From: Chryseobacterium sp.
GTDB lineage: Bacteria; Bacteroidota; Bacteroidia; Flavobacteriales; Weeksellaceae
DNA length: 57,201 bases
Direction of reading: 5' to 3'
Assembly: GCF_019236175.1 (NCBI RefSeq)
Contig: NZ_JAFAJM010000021.1
Coordinates: forward strand, 1 to 57,201
Position numbers and translations under genes: made by a program. Positions 49,207-57,201 of this stretch are shown here, in pieces; the stretch's first letter is position 1; each line of letters opens with the position of its first letter. The notes under the pieces are model-generated. The model was given only the letters and a program-made list of their open reading frames with translations, searched no databases and was not told the origin of the DNA.

Positions 49207-51903
49207 TTAAAATTTATATGAGATATTAGCTCCGAATGATGTTGGACTAAAGTTCCCGTATTGGGTTCCGTATTCACTATAGGCTTTAAGATTGAAAACA
49301 TTATTCACGTAGATGGATATTCTGAAACCACTCAGGAAATCCTTAGTTACCCGAAGGTGTATATTATGCAATGTTTTACTCCCCAACCCGGATAAGGTTT
49401 CATCTGATGATTTTCTAAAAAGGTTCTGGTACCTCGGATCGCTTCTTTCTCCTTCCGGAATCATGACCACATTAAGTTGCGGATCGATATAACCGACCGG
49501 ATAAATGCTTCTGCCCGAAGTCTGTCTCTTATCTATTAAAAAATGATCGGTACGAAGACCTATGATCAACCCTGAAGACGGCAAATGATAGTCAAAACTA
49601 AAACTGGCTCTTGCCATATCCGCGTTGGAATAGGTATCATTGTAGAGCCCGTACTGGAAAGCCGGATCCGGAACTGAAAGTGCTGAAATGGTAGGAATTC
49701 CTTCATTCTTTTTACTTTTTGTGGTTACATAAGAAGCATTAAAAGCTGTTACCAGATTCAGGGCTTCTATTTTTTTAAAAGAAACCATAAGCTCCAGTCC
49801 TTTATCTGTAGATTCATATCCGTTGGTGATTCTGTTTTGCAGATAATAAAACTTGTCACTTCCTACAATTTCAAAAGTAGGAATTTGAGTTCCGGTAACA
49901 TTTACTTCCACTTTGGCTTTATCCACCACTTTAGCTACTGATATCGTGCTGAAGCCATCGAAAAGTCTGTTGTAATAGGCCGTAAGGTTTATCGTTGCAA
50001 ATGGAAGTTTATAATCTATTCCGAATTCAGTTTTCCAGCTTTTTGAAGGTTTGAGATCTACATTATCTCCGGGAGTCACCACGGTTTGCATAATTCCCAC
50101 TGTATAATATCCCGGGAGGCGGTAATCTCCCAGAAGAAGATCAAAATATCTCGGTCCTGTATATAGCTGATTGAGCGAAGGCGCTTTGGAGGTAAGTCCA
50201 AATCCTGCACGCAGGCTGAGATTTCCCATCTGATAAGAGGTATTTATCCTCGGCGACAGGGTTGATTTTCCGTTTTGAATATCATAACGGAGTCCCAGGT
50301 TTGCTCTGATGGCATGTTTATTATTTAATCGTTTGAAAATATTATCCTGTGCATAAAAGGCATACTGGAAAGTAGCGAGAACATTATCCTGATAATTATA
50401 ATCCCGTACTCCGTTTGCTGTTCCTCCGGTTGTGGCAATAGTGGAAAATTGTCCGGCTGTTCCATACTTCCCTCTTCCGAGGTTATCTCCATACCTGAAA
50501 TTAAATCCTGCCGAATACATATGTACCCATCTTTTAGAAGTGGTATACACCCCGTCAGCACTTGTATTGACAGAAATACTGATCGGTTTACCGTCCACAT
50601 ACGTCATATTTTCATAGCTGGGCGGAGTGTAGGGCGCATAGTACACACTGTTTTCCAGAGCATTTCCGTAAGGGCGCGCGCCCTGATTCAGGTAATATTT
50701 TCTCTCCGTCAGCTGGGTAGCATAACTTAATCCTACATCTGCACTTAAGGTATTGAATATTTTACGGGCCCGACCTCTCAGCATATATTTAAAATTATCG
50801 CTTATTGAAAAGCTCTTATTTTTACTGTTGATGACAATTCCCTGCAAATCATCCGGATCTCTTTTTCCGTTGCTGGTATTCTGAGAAAATGAAAAAGAGA
50901 CTCGATTTCTTATCCTTTTGGTATTGATTCCCCAAAGCATATTGGTACTGAACCTATCATACCCGATCAGACTGGTTCTGGGATCTGTAATGGAATTCAT
51001 ATAATCTGCGGAAACATTCAGATTTTGATCATTCTTAAGAGCAAATCCTCTGGTAAGCCCCAACTGATAAGTTCCCTCCCTGAGCGATGCATCCAGGCGC
51101 AGCGGGGATCTTTTGGCAAATGTCGTCACCTTAATAAGTCCTGAAGTCAGGTCTCCGTATTTAGCATCGGGAATCCCCTGAACGACTTCTATACTTTCAA
51201 TATTCTCTGTAGGAATTTCACGCAGGTCAATCCCGAAGTTGGGCTGTGCCGGAGTTAATGTACCGGACCTTCCCGTCGTCGTAAAATTGATTCCAAAAGG
51301 AGAACTATACGCCGAATTATAGCTTTGCATATTTTCATTATTTGATAAAGCAATATCATTCACCATAAGCTGTACACCGAAGGCTTTATTTCCTGCTTCA
51401 TCGCCGCTTAAAATTGTCGAACCTGAGGTTACCGAAGCACCACTTGCCGTACGGAAGACAATATTTTTAAACTGGGTATTATCAAAAGGCTGCACAAATT
51501 GTCCCGGTAATTGCTGAAGAACATCCCCTACTGAAAAAGACTGAATATTCTGGAGTGCTTCCTGTTTGATTTCTATTTCCGAGAAATTCTTCTTTTTAGC
51601 AGTAAGTTCAATGCCATCAATTCTGATATCCGAAATGGCATCCGTGTAAACGATAGAAGCTTTCTTGTCTTTTACAACAAGTTTTTCATTTTTTTTCAGA
51701 AAAATAGTTTTGGGAAGCTGCCCCGGTTGGCTGAGAATAATTTCACATCCGCCTGTATAGGTTGTAATGCCTTTTTCAACATAGATCATTCTGCATCGCT
51801 TAACTTCAAAAGTCCCGTTATTCAGATCTATATTTTTTTCCTGACCGTATAAAATCGTAACAGACCCTATAAATAGGACTGCGCTCAATACAATTCGTTT
51901 CAA
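49207..51903 (-). CDS. TonB-dependent outer-membrane receptor
   Basis: Receptor of 898 residues. A signal peptide (1-20) precedes an atypical N-terminal region (21-95) with Cys37 and Cys53 that is neither an obvious STN nor a CarboxypepD-like domain. The plug follows (about 115-260, with GDVLQQLPG and ENIESIEVVQGIPDAKYGDLTSG). The 22-stranded barrel ends FGANISYKF with a terminal Phe. It heads an operon: the DUF4876 gene follows after 13 nt. Substrate is not predictable. The peroxidase at the operon end makes a redox-active or metal-containing ligand a fair guess. Confidence 0.9.
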   Translation of the reverse strand: MKRIVLSAVLFIGSVTILYGQEKNIDLNNGTFEVKRCRMIYVEKGITTYTGGCEIILSQPGQLPKTIFLKKNEKLVVKDKKASIVYTDAISDIRIDGIELTAKKKNFSEIEIKQEALQNIQSFSVGDVLQQLPGQFVQPFDNTQFKNIVFRTASGASVTSGSTILSGDEAGNKAFGVQLMVNDIALSNNENMQSYNSAYSSPFGINFTTTGRSGTLTPAQPNFGIDLREIPTENIESIEVVQGIPDAKYGDLTSGLIKVTTFAKRSPLRLDASLREGTYQLGLTRGFALKNDQNLNVSADYMNSITDPRTSLIGYDRFSTNMLWGINTKRIRNRVSFSFSQNTSNGKRDPDDLQGIVINSKNKSFSISDNFKYMLRGRARKIFNTLSADVGLSYATQLTERKYYLNQGARPYGNALENSVYYAPYTPPSYENMTYVDGKPISISVNTSADGVYTTSKRWVHMYSAGFNFRYGDNLGRGKYGTAGQFSTIATTGGTANGVRDYNYQDNVLATFQYAFYAQDNIFKRLNNKHAIRANLGLRYDIQNGKSTLSPRINTSYQMGNLSLRAGFGLTSKAPSLNQLYTGPRYFDLLLGDYRLPGYYTVGIMQTVVTPGDNVDLKPSKSWKTEFGIDYKLPFATINLTAYYNRLFDGFSTISVAKVVDKAKVEVNVTGTQIPTFEIVGSDKFYYLQNRITNGYESTDKGLELMVSFKKIEALNLVTAFNASYVTTKSKKNEGIPTISALSVPDPAFQYGLYNDTYSNADMARASFSFDYHLPSSGLIIGLRTDHFLIDKRQTSGRSIYPVGYIDPQLNVVMIPEGERSDPRYQNLFRKSSDETLSGLGSKTLHNIHLRVTKDFLSGFRISIYVNNVFNLKAYSEYGTQYGNFSPTSFGANISYKF

Positions 51904-52053
51904 TTTTTTATAATTAGGCCGCTAAATTATTTATAATTTTTCTAAATAAAAATAATTAAGAAGTGAATTTTATCATTTTAATAAAAATAAACTTATAAAT
52001 TTAAAGAATAAATAATTAAACACCATGCAGTGAAAAATTAAAATATCTAAAAC

Positions 52054-52087
52054 AAAACGAGCTCCGACAAATGTTGGAGCTCGTTTT
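52054..52087 (-). terminator. Terminator of the glycosyltransferase pair
   Basis: AAAACGAGCTCC/GGAGCTCGTTTT perfect 12-bp stem with a 10-nt loop and A/T flanks, 29 nt past the stop of the GT-B-like gene. The gap beyond to 51904 is AT-rich with no promoter box I can name. Confidence 0.85.
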
Positions 52088-52115
52088 TATGCTTTTATCA
52101 TGCGGTCAGGTAATA

Positions 52116-53162
52116 TTATCCTGAAGTCAGTTTCATTAGAAGTTTTTCTGTTTTTTTAAGGATTTCTTCTTTCCCGTATTCCTTTCGGAAATCATAATTC
52201 AGCCTGGCCAGCTCGTTCACTTGCCGGAGGAAATTTTCACCTTCGGGAACGATAAAATTTAATTTTGAAGGATAAGCTGAAGGAAAAACCGCCCATTTTC
52301 CATATACTACTGCATCTCCCAAATTACCGGTCATTTTCGTAACCCCATAGGTTTCTTTCATGCTGAAAAACTCAGTTTCCTGTTGTATCGGACACCAGAG
52401 CACATCTGCTTTCTGCATCCACTGATTAAACTCATAAGAAGAAACTCTATCGGAGAAATAGGTGATCCGTATATTTTCCGGCAGTTTTTGTGATAACTCC
52501 CCCAGCTGCTTCAGTTCGTGATCTTTTGCCTTTCCCAAAAAGACAAATTCATAGCTTTGATCCGCTTTTATATGTTGAATGGTCGTAAAAATATATTGAT
52601 AATTCCTTCTTTTCTGAGAAACTCCACCCGGAATCACAATAATCCGATGTTCATTGTCTGTTTGTGGAAAATCCTTTGTATAAAAAAGAGGTAAAAACTG
52701 ATACCTTTCTGAAGCCATCGCTTCATCAAGAACCAAGAGTGATTGTGAAGTCAGATATATTTTAGAAGAATATAGCAATCCTTCTTTTAGCCATAGCTTC
52801 AGACGGTAGATTACATCTCCTTTGAAAATACTTTTCAAAAGGCTCGGTTTTGAGGCTTTGGTAAAATTAAGATTATGAGCTATAACAGCCGTATTGTATT
52901 TTTTAATGAGGGTAAAAAAAGTAGTAAAATAACGGTGAACAGTCCCGATCATAATCAAATCATAATTTTTTTCTTTTAATTGATCCAGAATCATGGAACT
53001 GTCTGAAAGAAATACAGCCTCATGCCCTGATCTGATCTGATCTTTAATTTTCTTTGAAAAATAATAATCTACAGCAAAATCCTGAGAATCCTGCATAATA
53101 TCCATGAAAGCCTGGGCGATTTCAGCGTGGGTATCTATTTCTATGTAGGCTATTTTTTTCAC
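52116..53162 (-). CDS. Glycosyltransferase-like protein (GT-B fold)
   Basis: Protein of 348 residues. An N-terminal Rossmann-like half (IAYIEIDTHAEIAQAF, NYDLIMIGTVHRYF) and a C-terminal half with RIIVIPGGVSQKRRNYQY and ADVLWCPI suggest a GT-B glycosyltransferase. The typical E-x7-E motif is not obvious, though TGNLGDAVVYGK near 290 is in the right place. No signal peptide. The family 2 glycosyltransferase gene lies 64 nt upstream in the same direction. Sugar and acceptor are unknown. Confidence 0.75.
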   Translation of the reverse strand: MKKIAYIEIDTHAEIAQAFMDIMQDSQDFAVDYYFSKKIKDQIRSGHEAVFLSDSSMILDQLKEKNYDLIMIGTVHRYFTTFFTLIKKYNTAVIAHNLNFTKASKPSLLKSIFKGDVIYRLKLWLKEGLLYSSKIYLTSQSLLVLDEAMASERYQFLPLFYTKDFPQTDNEHRIIVIPGGVSQKRRNYQYIFTTIQHIKADQSYEFVFLGKAKDHELKQLGELSQKLPENIRITYFSDRVSSYEFNQWMQKADVLWCPIQQETEFFSMKETYGVTKMTGNLGDAVVYGKWAVFPSAYPSKLNFIVPEGENFLRQVNELARLNYDFRKEYGKEEILKKTEKLLMKLTSG

Positions 53163-53226
53163 TAATGAATAACAGATATATAGGTTAATTTTTTATTTAC
53201 ATTTCATTTATAAATCTCCGTTTCGC

Positions 53227-54081
53227 TTACATTTTCAGCCACTTTTTCTTTAGCATTCTCCAACGTTGATCATTAACCAGCTTCTGTTCTTCTCTGGTAA
53301 TTTTCAACACTGCTTTTTGAGATCTGCAGCCTTCATAAGTTTTAACAATATCAAAGAAAAATGACAAAGACTTACTTTTCATTGCTTCTTTTGAAGAGGC
53401 AACATAAGCCAGAAATCTGTTTAGACCCAGAAAATAGAAATACCTGCCATAATAATCTGCGGGTCTGATGGTATAATCTGCTCCTTTTACTTTAATCAGT
53501 TTTACCTGTAATTCAGGAAAAACAACTTCCTTCCAACCGAAATGTTCGAGAAGTATAGAATCTATATTATCCCAACCCAATGTTTCCCTTAGACCTCCGA
53601 TCTGAATAAAACATTCTTTACGATAGGCTTTCATTGGCCCTCTTACGTGGTATTTGTTGGAATTCCCTTCATACACCCAGTTTCCGTCTTTCTCTATATA
53701 CAATAAGCCACCTACCAAACCATAATCCGGATTATCGGCGAATGCTTTTTCTACTGTTTCCAGATAATTTTCAGAAAGGATAATATCCGCATCAAATTTA
53801 CAGATAATATCAAATTCATGGATAGACTGAGTCTGCAAGCCATTTTTAAAAGCATGAACAACTTTAGAACCCGGCTGATGTTCAGACTTTTGAAGATTAA
53901 TGGTTTCAAAACGAGGATCACTTTCTGTATATTTCCGGATGACTTCCGGAGTTTTGTCTGTAGAGCCATCATTGACAACAACTACTGTAAAGTCTTTGCA
54001 GGTTTGTGACTGTAAAGAATCCAGGGTGAATGAAAGATTGTTTTCTTCGTTATGTGCAGGAATTATGATTAAAAACCTCAC
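53227..54081 (-). CDS. Family 2 glycosyltransferase
   Basis: GT-A protein of 284 residues. IIPAHNEENNLSFTLDSLQ at 6-24 and VVVVNDGSTDKTPEVI at 33-48 form the nucleotide-binding part. CKFDADIILSENYLE (Asp-x-Asp at 95-97) binds the metal, and later GGLRETLGWDNIDSIL matches the acceptor region. No membrane helices are seen, so it is a soluble inverting enzyme acting on a lipid- or protein-linked sugar. It is grouped with the GT-B-like gene downstream, but no full biosynthetic locus surrounds them. Confidence 0.92.
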   Translation of the reverse strand: MRFLIIIPAHNEENNLSFTLDSLQSQTCKDFTVVVVNDGSTDKTPEVIRKYTESDPRFETINLQKSEHQPGSKVVHAFKNGLQTQSIHEFDIICKFDADIILSENYLETVEKAFADNPDYGLVGGLLYIEKDGNWVYEGNSNKYHVRGPMKAYRKECFIQIGGLRETLGWDNIDSILLEHFGWKEVVFPELQVKLIKVKGADYTIRPADYYGRYFYFLGLNRFLAYVASSKEAMKSKSLSFFFDIVKTYEGCRSQKAVLKITREEQKLVNDQRWRMLKKKWLKM

Positions 54082-54104
54082 GAATTATAGTATAAATGAT
54101 GAAT

Positions 54105-54147
54105 AATAAGGGGTAAATGATCTGCGAACGACCATCTACCCCTTATT
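54105..54147 (-). terminator. Hairpin between aspA and the glycosyltransferase genes
   Basis: AATAAGGGGTA/TACCCCTTATT perfect 11-bp inverted repeat around a 21-nt partly complementary loop, just behind the aspA stop. It lacks a strong T run. It probably ends or stabilises the aspA mRNA. Confidence 0.6.
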
Positions 54148-54152
54148 GATTT

Positions 54153-55553
54153 TTATTTGTTATGCGGCTTCAGCATATTTTTAGGATCAAGAATTTCGTC
54201 TAACTTCTCCTGAGAAAGAATTCCTTTTTCCAGAACAAGGTTATAAACGCTTTTTCCTGTTTCCAATGCTTCTTTAGCGATTTGCGTAGACTGCTTATAT
54301 CCGATATAAGGATTCAGTGCCGTTACAATACCAATACTGTGTTTTACCATATTCAGGCAAACTTCTTTATTAGCAGTGATTCCTACCACACATTTCACAC
54401 GAAGGGTATCCAGCGCATTGCAAAGGAAGTTGATATTTTCCATGATCGCATGAGAAAGTACCGGTTCCATTACATTAAGCTGCAATTGTCCTGCTTCTGC
54501 AGCAAAGGTTACGGTAAGATCGTTTCCGATAACTTTAAAGCATACCTGATTCACTACTTCAGGAATGACAGGATTTACTTTTCCCGGCATAATGGATGAT
54601 CCGGGCTGCATAGGAGGAAGATTAATTTCAAAAAGCCCTGCTCTTGGTCCTGAAGAAAGCAATCTTAAGTCGTTACAGATCTTAGATAATTTCACAGCAA
54701 GACGTTTCATTGCTGAAGAATAAATTACATAAGAGCCTGTATCCGGTGTCGCTTCTACCAGATTTGGTGCTGAAACTATAGGAAATCCTGTAATCTGCGC
54801 CAGATTTTTAGCACAAAGACTGGCATAACCTACCGGGGCATTCAAACCTGTTCCAATAGCTGTTGCCCCCATATTCACCTCTACAAAAAGAAGCGCATTG
54901 TTATCCAGTTTGGAGATATCTTCTTCCAGAGTAGCAGCATATGCTTCAAATTCCTGCCCCAAAGTCATTGGTACAGCATCCTGAAGCTGAGTACGGCCCA
55001 TCTTAATAACATCCTGGAATTCCTGTCCTTTAGCTCGGAAAGCGGCAATAATTTTTTCAAGCCTTTCTACCAGACCGACATTCATCTGCAGCAATCCTAT
55101 TTTGATCGCTGTAGGATAGGCATCGTTGGTTGATTGTGAAAGATTGATATGATCATTAGGAGAGCAAAACTCATACTCGCCCTTATTTTTTCCCAATTTC
55201 TCCAATACAACATTGGCAATGACTTCATTCGCATTCATATTGATGGAAGTACCTGCACCACCCTGAATCATATCTACCGGAAACTGATCATGATATTTAC
55301 CTGCGACAATCTCATCACAGGCTTCTGCGATTTTGAAATACAGGTTTTCATCAAGAAGTCCTAATTCATAATTGGTTTTTGCTGCTGCTTTTTTTACGAA
55401 AGCTAAACCTTTGATAAAGTCCGGATAAGAAGACAAAAGCTGTCCCGAGATTTTAAAATTGTCGATTGCTCGTTGTGTCTGAACCCCATAATAAGCATCT
55501 AAAGGCACATTCAGTTCGCCTAATAGATCACTTTCTTTTCTGAAATTTTCCAT
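54153..55553 (-). CDS. aspA: Aspartate ammonia-lyase
   Basis: Fumarase/aspartase-superfamily enzyme of 466 residues. N-terminal FRKESDLLGELNVPLDAYYGVQTQRA is aspartase-like. GAGTSINMNANEVIAN at 98-113 and the SS-loop signature GSSIMPGKVNPVIPEV at about 316-331 hold the catalytic Ser. It converts L-aspartate to fumarate and ammonia. Distinction from class II fumarase rests on the N-terminus and the GVQTQRA motif. A terminator separates it from the amidase gene upstream; no TAnnTTTG box is visible. Confidence 0.93.
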   Translation of the reverse strand: MENFRKESDLLGELNVPLDAYYGVQTQRAIDNFKISGQLLSSYPDFIKGLAFVKKAAAKTNYELGLLDENLYFKIAEACDEIVAGKYHDQFPVDMIQGGAGTSINMNANEVIANVVLEKLGKNKGEYEFCSPNDHINLSQSTNDAYPTAIKIGLLQMNVGLVERLEKIIAAFRAKGQEFQDVIKMGRTQLQDAVPMTLGQEFEAYAATLEEDISKLDNNALLFVEVNMGATAIGTGLNAPVGYASLCAKNLAQITGFPIVSAPNLVEATPDTGSYVIYSSAMKRLAVKLSKICNDLRLLSSGPRAGLFEINLPPMQPGSSIMPGKVNPVIPEVVNQVCFKVIGNDLTVTFAAEAGQLQLNVMEPVLSHAIMENINFLCNALDTLRVKCVVGITANKEVCLNMVKHSIGIVTALNPYIGYKQSTQIAKEALETGKSVYNLVLEKGILSQEKLDEILDPKNMLKPHNK

Positions 55554-55592
55554 TACAGATATTTTACTGTTTTTGATGGGTTAAAGTTAACA

Positions 55593-55617
55593 AAAACGCA
55601 TCTAACAGATGCGTTTT
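55593..55617 (-). terminator. Terminator of the amidase gene
   Basis: AAAACGCATCT/AGATGCGTTTT perfect 11-bp stem with 3-nt loop, 10 nt past the amidase stop codon. Confidence 0.88.
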
Positions 55618-55626
55618 AAGTAGAAT

Positions 55627-56652
55627 TTATTTTACCGGATATTTTTGATTCAAAGCTTGCAGTATGGCCCAGGTTTCGGCATCCATAATTCCGTCATAAT
55701 TCTGAGGACGGAAGTGGTACTGGAATGCTTCTATTGTTTTCTTGGTCGCATCATCCCATTTACCGCTGAGCTCAATCCCATACCCGAACTTCTGTAAAGC
55801 GGTCTGCACCTGAAAAATAAAAGCAGTATCTATATACCGGCTTGCAAAATCCAGTTGTGCCACTTCCAGATAATTCTGTTTGGCTGTTTCATCATACCAC
55901 ATTCCCAGCTGATACTCATCATATAGCTTTTTCCATGGGAACATAGGCCCGGGATCCTGTTTTCTTGTCGGAGCAATATCTGAATGAGCAAGAACATTGG
56001 TAGCCGGGATCTGATATCTTGTGGCGATATCTTTGGCCAATGCAGCTACTTTTTTCATCTGCTCATCACTAAACGGAGCAAATATTCTTTTTCCTGTACC
56101 ATCCGTAGAATAACCTGCATTCACAATCTCAATACCGATTGAAGTATCATTAAGGTTTTTATCATTCCTCCACGCACTTACTCCTGCATGATAGGCACGT
56201 TTGTTTTCATCTACCAGCTGGTAAATTTCATTGTCTCCTGTATTATTAACAAGATAATGGGCGCTTACTGCCTGTTGTGTAAGAACCATGATCGACTTAT
56301 CGTCCGGAAGAGCTGTATAATGTAATATTAAGTAACGCTGTCTGAAATTCTGTGCAACAGCAGGAAAATAAGTCTTAACAACTTTATATCCCACCGGTTT
56401 TGCAGAAACGATAGAACCATAACTTGCGGTATTATCATTTTTTGTAGGGTCTGCTATATTGGTAGTAAAAAAGTCAACTCCATGATCAGAAACAATTTTT
56501 GGTTTTGGAGCTTCCGGAGTCGTTGTTTTAACGACCGGTTTCGGCTGTGCCACGGGGGTTTTCGGTTTGTACGTATTTTTTTTCACATTTTGTTGGGAAG
56601 TACATGAAAAAACAAAAGCGCTTAATCCGATGATATATAATGTCTTACGCAT
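55627..56652 (-). CDS. N-acetylmuramoyl-L-alanine amidase lipoprotein (AmiD-like)
   Basis: Lipoprotein of 341 residues (lipobox FSC, Cys17) with a Pro/Lys-rich linker to about 55. The amidase_2 domain has YLILHYTALPDDKS (zinc His), VSAHYLVNNTG, NDTSIGIEIVNAG and VLAHSDIAPTRKQDPGP, which places the other zinc ligands. A C-terminal peptidoglycan-binding domain (about 268-330) ends the protein (VQTALQKFGYGIELSGKWDD). It cleaves the lactyl-alanine bond in muropeptides, probably from the outer membrane inner face. It has its own promoter box and terminator. Confidence 0.93.
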   Translation of the reverse strand: MRKTLYIIGLSAFVFSCTSQQNVKKNTYKPKTPVAQPKPVVKTTTPEAPKPKIVSDHGVDFFTTNIADPTKNDNTASYGSIVSAKPVGYKVVKTYFPAVAQNFRQRYLILHYTALPDDKSIMVLTQQAVSAHYLVNNTGDNEIYQLVDENKRAYHAGVSAWRNDKNLNDTSIGIEIVNAGYSTDGTGKRIFAPFSDEQMKKVAALAKDIATRYQIPATNVLAHSDIAPTRKQDPGPMFPWKKLYDEYQLGMWYDETAKQNYLEVAQLDFASRYIDTAFIFQVQTALQKFGYGIELSGKWDDATKKTIEAFQYHFRPQNYDGIMDAETWAILQALNQKYPVK

Positions 56653-56681
56653 CAGTTTGGTTTTTTAATGATTTATTACCT

Positions 56682-56689
56682 CAAAAATA
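56682..56689 (-). promoter_or_regulatory. -7 box of the amidase gene
   Basis: TATTTTTG on the minus strand, 30 nt before the ATG. It is divergent from the tRNA promoter. Confidence 0.5.
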
Positions 56690-56711
56690 CACAAATTTTT
56701 CTTGAAAAATA

Positions 56712-56743
56712 TTTGGTAAATAAAGAAATCTGTTCTATATTTG
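56712..56743 (+). promoter_or_regulatory. Promoter of the tRNA-Ser/Pro/Arg cluster
   Basis: TTTG (56712-56715), 20 nt, TATATTTG (56736-56743), a close match to the Bacteroidetes consensus, about 40 nt ahead of the tRNA-Ser gene. Confidence 0.78.
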
Positions 56744-56788
56744 CACTCGCAATAACGGAACAACGATCATTAAAAAATAAACAAAAAA

Positions 56789-56873
56789 GGAGGGTTGCCG
56801 GAGTGGTTAACGGAGCAGTTTGCTAAACTGTCGACGCGAAAGTGTCGCAAGGGTTCGAATCCCTTACCCTCCG
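56789..56873 (+). tRNA. tRNA-Ser (GCT)
   Basis: An 85-nt class II tRNA. Acceptor strands GGAGGGT/ACCCTCC, anticodon GCT in the loop TTGCTAA, a variable arm (GACGCGAAAGTGTC) and GGTTCGAATCC T-arm. Discriminator G, no encoded CCA. Confidence 0.97.
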
Positions 56874-56889
56874 CTCTCTTATATATTCT

Positions 56890-56964
56890 CGGGGCGTAGC
56901 GTAGTCCGGTCATCGCGCCTGGTTTGGGACCAGGAGGTCGCAGGTTCGAATCCTGCCGCCCCGA
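56890..56964 (+). tRNA. tRNA-Pro (TGG)
   Basis: A 75-nt class I tRNA. Acceptor strands CGGGGCG/CGCCCCG, anticodon loop TTTGGGA giving TGG (Pro), T-arm with GGTTCGAATCC, discriminator A. It begins 16 nt after tRNA-Ser. Confidence 0.97.
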
Positions 56965-57006
56965 CTTTTTAATGAGCTTATTTAATTAAGCAAAATCAAC
57001 GTTTAA

Positions 57007-57080
57007 GGGTGCGTAGCTCAGCTGGATAGAGCATCTGCCTTCTAAGCAGACGGTCAAAGGTTCGAATCCTTTCGCGCTCA
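57007..57080 (+). tRNA. tRNA-Arg (TCT)
   Basis: A 74-nt class I tRNA with acceptor GGGTGCG/CGCGCTC (two G-U pairs), anticodon loop CTTCTAA giving TCT (Arg, AGA codon), and T-arm GGTTCGAATCC. Third member of the cluster; the terminator follows 4 nt after the end. Confidence 0.96.
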
Positions 57081-57084
57081 CTTA

Positions 57085-57114
57085 AAGACTTACTGGAAAC
57101 AGTGAGTCTTTTTT
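57085..57114 (+). terminator. Terminator of the tRNA-Ser/Pro/Arg cluster
   Basis: An 11-bp stem (AAGACTTACTG/CAGTGAGTCTT, one G-U pair) with a GAAA tetraloop, then a run of T. Confidence 0.93.
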
Positions 57115-57129
57115 GTTTATATTAGTTCT

Positions 57130-57201
57130 ATGTATTTTTGTTATATACTTCATTCTAAAACTTTAGATAAATTCTACATTGGACATTCTTCAGAATCTTT
57201 A
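57130..57201 (+). CDS. GIY-YIG family endonuclease, partial at window edge
   Basis: The reading from the ATG at 57130 is open to the window end. It begins MYFCYILHSKTLDKFYIG with the two short strands YIL and YIG, the hallmark of GIY-YIG domains of the small UPF0213/YhbQ-like group, which are common directly downstream of tRNA genes in Bacteroidetes. Only 24 codons are visible, so catalytic Arg and Glu are outside the window. Confidence 0.75.
   Translation, partial: MYFCYILHSKTLDKFYIGHSSESL

Overview
The window reads as chromosomal DNA of a Bacteroidetes bacterium of the Flavobacteriia, most likely Chryseobacterium or a close relative. Four things point there: low GC content, promoters of the form TTTG-N19/21-TAnnTTTG with little Shine-Dalgarno signal, Bacteroidetes-restricted families (DUF5683, GSCFA, DUF4269, WbqC, DUF4876, type IX secretion C-terminal domain), and the gene order parA-parB-DUF5683-dapB-lepB-wbqC. 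Genus is an inference from protein style, not a search result. I see no prophage, insertion sequence or CRISPR array. The coding is dense and mostly housekeeping.

Layout. 1-362: tandem tRNA-Asp array running off the left edge. 489-2540: thioredoxin, cysteine desulfurase and a small lipoprotein. 2565-6085: a four-gene operon (UbiA-type phosphoribosyltransferase, DprE1-like FAD oxidase, DprE2-like SDR, HAD-IB phosphatase) that looks like a polyprenyl-phosphoryl ribose/arabinose pathway otherwise known from mycobacteria. 6193-9227: OmpA-like and lipocalin-like lipoproteins and a subtilase. 9305-16547: wbqC, two signal-peptidase-I paralogues (one with both catalytic residues replaced), dapB, DUF5683, parB, parA and a TonB protein. 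16865-24895: purA, an alpha/beta hydrolase, an ABC-F protein with a structured leader, hpt, adk, obgE, a DUF6438 lipoprotein and a small beta-barrel.

24961-27839: a type IX secreted protein and a 17-residue-repeat beta-roll protein. 28110-36525: two DEAD-box helicases flanking tatD, DUF4269, GSCFA, a polyprenyl synthase and a PiT phosphate transporter with its DUF47 partner. 36753-41377: a MacAB-TolC type efflux operon with ATPase and permease on separate genes. 41801-45011: DUF2461, FkbM methyltransferase and a flippase. 45109-51903: a TonB-dependent receptor operon with a DUF4876 lipoprotein, a second beta-barrel and a di-heme peroxidase. 52116-56652: two glycosyltransferases, aspA and an amidase. 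56789-57080: tRNA-Ser, -Pro and -Arg, followed by the start of a GIY-YIG protein at the right edge.

Functional links. The UbiA/DprE operon, the polyprenyl synthase, the flippase/FkbM pair and the glycosyltransferases all belong to lipid-linked sugar chemistry of the envelope, although they are scattered. The TonB protein at 15702 could energise the receptor at 49207. The most unusual items are the DprE-like pathway, the catalytically dead signal peptidase paralogue, the receptor/DUF4876/barrel/peroxidase locus, and a class of intergenic imperfect palindromes built from echoed short words (near 12282, 21769, 22504 and 31745).
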